This document shows, piece by piece, positions 61,767 through 64,000 of a stretch of DNA of 64,000 bases (position 1 is its first letter; every line of letters begins with the position of its first letter). The position numbers and the translations under genes were made by a program. This DNA comes from Caballeronia telluris. Its GTDB lineage: Bacteria > Pseudomonadota > Gammaproteobacteria > Burkholderiales > Burkholderiaceae. Location: contig NZ_FCNZ02000023.1 of assembly GCF_001544495.1 (NCBI RefSeq), forward strand, positions 31,425 to 95,424, in the 5' to 3' direction. The notes beneath the pieces are model-generated. The model saw only the letters and a program-made list of their open reading frames with translations, had not been told where the DNA came from and did no database searches.

Positions 61767-62465
61767 TCAGAGATCAGTGTTGCAAAAACGGGGGTGACCA
61801 TAGATTATTTCTCCGCGATAGGAGCCGTAGCGACGTCGCCTGGACGTGGCAGCGGCCAGACCTTCCTGTCGCATCAAACGTTGCACTACCATCTCCGAGA
61901 TGAAGATCTTCTGTCTGCCCAACGCCGCGCAGATCCGCCGATATCCGTAGCAACGGTGATTGAGTTCGAAGATGTCCGCGATGACGCGACGCGCGCCAGC
62001 ATGCCTGTCAGCAACGAGCTGATGTGCACGGTGATAGAAGTAGGAACTGCGGGCAAGCCCCAGGGCGGCTAACAGCTCTGGCAACGCATAGGTCTGCTCA
62101 GGGCATCGAGCAGCATCGTCTTCTCCCGGTTGCTCAGGAGTTGCGGGTCGATGTCCATTCCTTTTTTTATCAGTCGTCCGCCTTCTTCAGGATATCGTGC
62201 TCGAGCTGCAACTGCCGGATGTCGCGTCGATGCGACTCGACCTGCTGTTCCAGTTCCGTACGCTCATGGTCCGGCGCTGGCTTCTTTTTGCGTTTCATGG
62301 AGGCTGGAACCTCTCGACCGAGTAGCTGGTTCTTCCAGTTATACAGCGTCGGCCTACTCACGCCTGTTTTCTCGGCAACCACGCGCGCACTTTGCTCGCT
62401 GGTGCACAGCTCGATGACTGCCGCCCGCTTCACTTTTTGTGATTTTGAAACGCTACGGCCGATGG
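61767..62465 (-). mobile_element. IS3-family element half (OrfA and N-terminal OrfB), minus strand
   Basis: OrfA is seen from about 62465 to 62170: SKSQKVKRAAVIELCTSEQS, VVAEKTGVSRPTLYNWKNQL and a coiled coil LEQQVESHRRDIRQLQLEHD. The OrfB start follows with IDPQLLSNREKT (62119-62158), ELLAALGLARSSYFYHRAHQ and CYGYRRICAALGR, up to GLAAATSRRRRYGSY. The catalytic core is absent. A matching catalytic half lies on the plus strand immediately to the right, so the element appears broken and inverted at about 62465. Confidence 0.75.
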
Positions 62466-62876
62466 CGCCGACCATGCCGGCCGGACTGGTCATGTCGGCA
62501 TTGACCGTGGCGCTGCAGCAGCGTCAACCAGCACGGGGACTGGTTCTGCATTCCGACAGGGGCAGCCAGTATGCAAGCGATGAATACCAGGCCTTGCTGA
62601 AGCAGCATCACGTAGTTTGCAGCATGAGCCGCAAGGCAAACTGCTGGGACAATTCGGTGATGGAAAGATTCTTCCTGAACTTGAAAATGGAGCGCGTGTG
62701 GCGGCGTCAGTACGCCAACCATGATGAGGCACGGCGCGACATCAACCAATACATCGTCGCTTTCTACAATCCGGTGCGCTTGCACTCCACTTTGGGTTAC
62801 CTGTCGCCCGCCGCCCACGAGGCGAAATCGACAGCGAAAGAACCTATCTGCCTGTCTGAAATAACTTGACCACTAC
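62466..62876 (+). mobile_element. IS3-family OrfB, C-terminal catalytic half, plus strand
   Basis: The frame reads TMPAGLVMSALTVALQQRQP, VLHSDRGSQYASDEY (second Asp), SVMERFFLNLKMERVW (Glu), FYNPVRLHSTLGYLSP and ends SEIT at 62869. The sequence TGACCACTACA just after the stop is the probable right inverted repeat. The first catalytic Asp and the N-terminal half are missing here. Confidence 0.75.
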
Positions 62877-63003
62877 AGCCGCACCGGGGCGGCTCGCGAA
62901 CGTCTGTAAAGGCCGATTTGGACAAGGAGACTACTCCAGCGGCAATGGCAGAAATGGGTGGAGGAAGACAATGCTACTCCCATCAACTCAACGGGAGTCT
63001 GTC

Positions 63004-63773
63004 ATGGGAAGCAATCAAAGCCGTGGGCCCTGGAACAAAGGCAAGTTAGTCGGTCAGAAGCCGCCGCTGAAGCCGAAAGGCGTCTGGGCAATCCGGATTC
63101 ACTTGCAGAACGCGCACGCAGTTCGCGATCTAGGGCTATTCAATCTTGCGATCGATAGCAAGCTGCGCGGGTGCGACCTCGTAAACCCACATGTTCGCGA
63201 CGTAACCACGGCAATCAGATATTGCCGCGCGCGATGATAATGCAGCGCAAGAGCAAACGACCTGTGAAGTTCTAGGTCACAGAGCCCGCTCGGGTTGCGG
63301 TCGCGGCATGGATCTAGTCTTACTGTGTCATAAGCTTCACGGCATTATAGAAGCTTCTTCATCCTTTGCATGAGGAAGTGATGGACTGGGAGACGTCGTT
63401 CGACGAGTATCTGGAACATCTATGTGAGGCGGTCAGGCATAGCGATCGCCACTCCGGGTTGATTGGCTATTGCCAAGCTAAGCTGAGGTCCGATGAGTAC
63501 CTTTGCCCGAGCCGCTTTTCTCGGTCGCCGCATATCTCAACGCGACAATACGCCCGGAAGGTACATCAATGGGTTGCCGCGATCGGCCTTGATCCGACCG
63601 CTTACGGCGCACATTCGATGCGTCGGACCAAGGTGACTTTGATTTACAAGCGGACGAAGAACCTCAGGGCGGTTCAACTTCTGCTTGGACATAGCAAACT
63701 TGAAAGCACCGTTAGATACCTCGGCATAGAGGTTGACGATGCGCTCGAGATCTCCGAGCAAACTGAGGTCTAA
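63004..63773 (+). pseudogene. Tyrosine recombinase/phage integrase, broken by IS701-like insert
   Basis: From the ATG at 63004: SRGPWNKGKLVGQKPPLKPK, LFNLAIDSKLRGCDLV. A missing base near 63205 shifts the frame to RAMIMQRKSKRPVKF. A TAG replaces the expected Glu codon, followed in frame by VTEPARVAVAAWI. Foreign sequence then occupies about 63321-63476. The integrase resumes with KLRSDEYLCPSRFS and STRQYARKVHQW, and the catalytic block AYGAHSMRRTKVTLIY with LLGHSKLESTVRYLGIE, to a stop at 63773. It keeps R..H/R and Tyr residues but cannot be made as one protein. Confidence 0.8.
63321..63476 (+). mobile_element. IS701-like transposase 5' fragment inserted in the integrase gene
   Basis: Between the two integrase halves is a foreign piece with an ATG at 63381 reading MDWETSFDEYLEHLCEAVRH and SDRHSGLIGYC. 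This matches the N-terminal start (DW..F..YL..L..A..H.DR..PL..YC) that I associate with IS701-type transposases. Only about 33 codons remain. The AT-rich sequence before it may be the element's left end. Confidence 0.5.
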
Positions 63774-63807
63774 AAAGTGGGGCGCGGCCGTGCGAAAGGC
63801 TGTCTGT

Positions 63808-64000
63808 GAGCCTGTCAGATTTTCTGTGTGCCGAGGTCATGAGACGATAACGGAAATAACGTCCTATGACCGAAGCAACCGTGACAAAGAAGAGCAAGAA
63901 CCCGAAGGCACCGAAGCTGTTTTCCGATGAGTTGATCGACCAATTTATGCCCAAGTGCAGGGCAAGGATGCTAAGTCGGTCCTGGGCGAATCAGGTCTGG
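63808..64000 (+). mobile_element. IS256-family element, left end and transposase N-terminus (runs off the window)
   Basis: The sequence near 63808-63830 (GTCAGATTTTCTGTGTGC) looks like an IS256-type inverted repeat. From the ATG at 63866 the frame reads MTEATVTKKSKNPKAPKLFS and DELIDQF, the usual start. Near 63940-63945 one base appears lost, because the family continuation AQVQGKDAKSVLGESGL is found in another frame. The rest lies beyond 64000. Confidence 0.75.

Noticed and set aside
1..64000. CRISPR array, rRNA or tRNA genes
   Set aside because: No regularly spaced repeat series and no recognisable tRNA or rRNA sequence was noticed when reading the window; a covariance-model search would be needed to be certain for small RNAs.

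Overview
The window looks like chromosome or secondary-replicon DNA of a beta-proteobacterium in the Burkholderiaceae (Caballeronia/Paraburkholderia/Burkholderia type). This is an inference from the GC-rich codon use, the dense catabolic operons with their own regulators, and the familiar look of several proteins. It has no rRNA, tRNA or CRISPR array that I can see. Long intact catabolic operons alternate with stretches of insertion-sequence (IS) debris and broken genes.

Layout. (1) 1-9.3 kb: the tail of a biotin-dependent carboxyltransferase, a strong hairpin, then a + strand operon. It encodes an amidase, an HpPgdA/cyclic-imide-hydrolase-type deacetylase, an MFS carrier, two SDR dehydrogenases, a small CxxC protein overlapping a COG0523 (CobW-type) GTPase, a leaderless PotD-like binding protein and a GntR regulator with two winged-helix units. 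I read it as a candidate cyclic imide/half-amide catabolic locus. (2) 10.1-12.4 kb: decayed sugar/shikimate genes (oxidoreductase tail, TIM-barrel isomerase with a nonsense codon, shikimate dehydrogenase with two frameshifts). (3) 13.1-24.5 kb: a nine-gene minus-strand operon (FGGY kinase, acetoin-dehydrogenase-like E1 alpha, E1 beta and lipoyl-hydrolase E2, ribose-type ABC importer, two SDRs) divergent from a SorC-family regulator across a clear inverted-repeat operator. This is the best candidate for an undescribed pathway: sugar import, phosphorylation and oxidation followed by thiamine-dependent cleavage to acyl-CoA. (4) 25.2-28.4 kb: a hybrid histidine kinase paired with a double-domain KaiC-like ATPase, flanked by IS fragments. 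(5) 30.0-33.1 kb: a two-gene signalling locus broken by at least five lesions.

(6) 33.6-41.5 kb: an IclR regulator and a divergent seven-gene operon with a PotABCD-type ABC importer and a three-subunit FAD/Fe-S amine, opine or imino-acid dehydrogenase of the HcnABC/opine-oxidase type. (7) 41.9-45.5 kb: two toxin-antitoxin modules around an IS3 element. One is a Xre/RES pair whose antitoxin is frameshifted while the toxin is intact; the other is a RHH/ParE pair with a perfect palindrome upstream. (8) 46.1-50.1 kb: LysR regulator, CitMHS carrier, AtuA/DUF1446 protein and its small partner. (9) 50.4-52.8 kb: a MORN-repeat protein and a copper-related set (DUF2946, a predicted outer-membrane protein, CopC). 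(10) 53.4-58.6 kb: six overlapping genes in the order of mxaRSACKL, the methanol-dehydrogenase maturation genes, without the dehydrogenase genes. (11) 58.7-64.0 kb: an iron/2-oxoglutarate oxygenase, then an IS graveyard (IS3, IS110, IS3 halves in opposite orientation, a broken integrase carrying an IS701-like insert, and an IS256-type 5' end running off the window).

Lesions are concentrated in the accessory blocks, and many are in-frame nonsense substitutions rather than homopolymer slips. The main operons read cleanly, so I interpret the breaks as real decay rather than poor sequence. Function calls rest on reading the translations without any database search.
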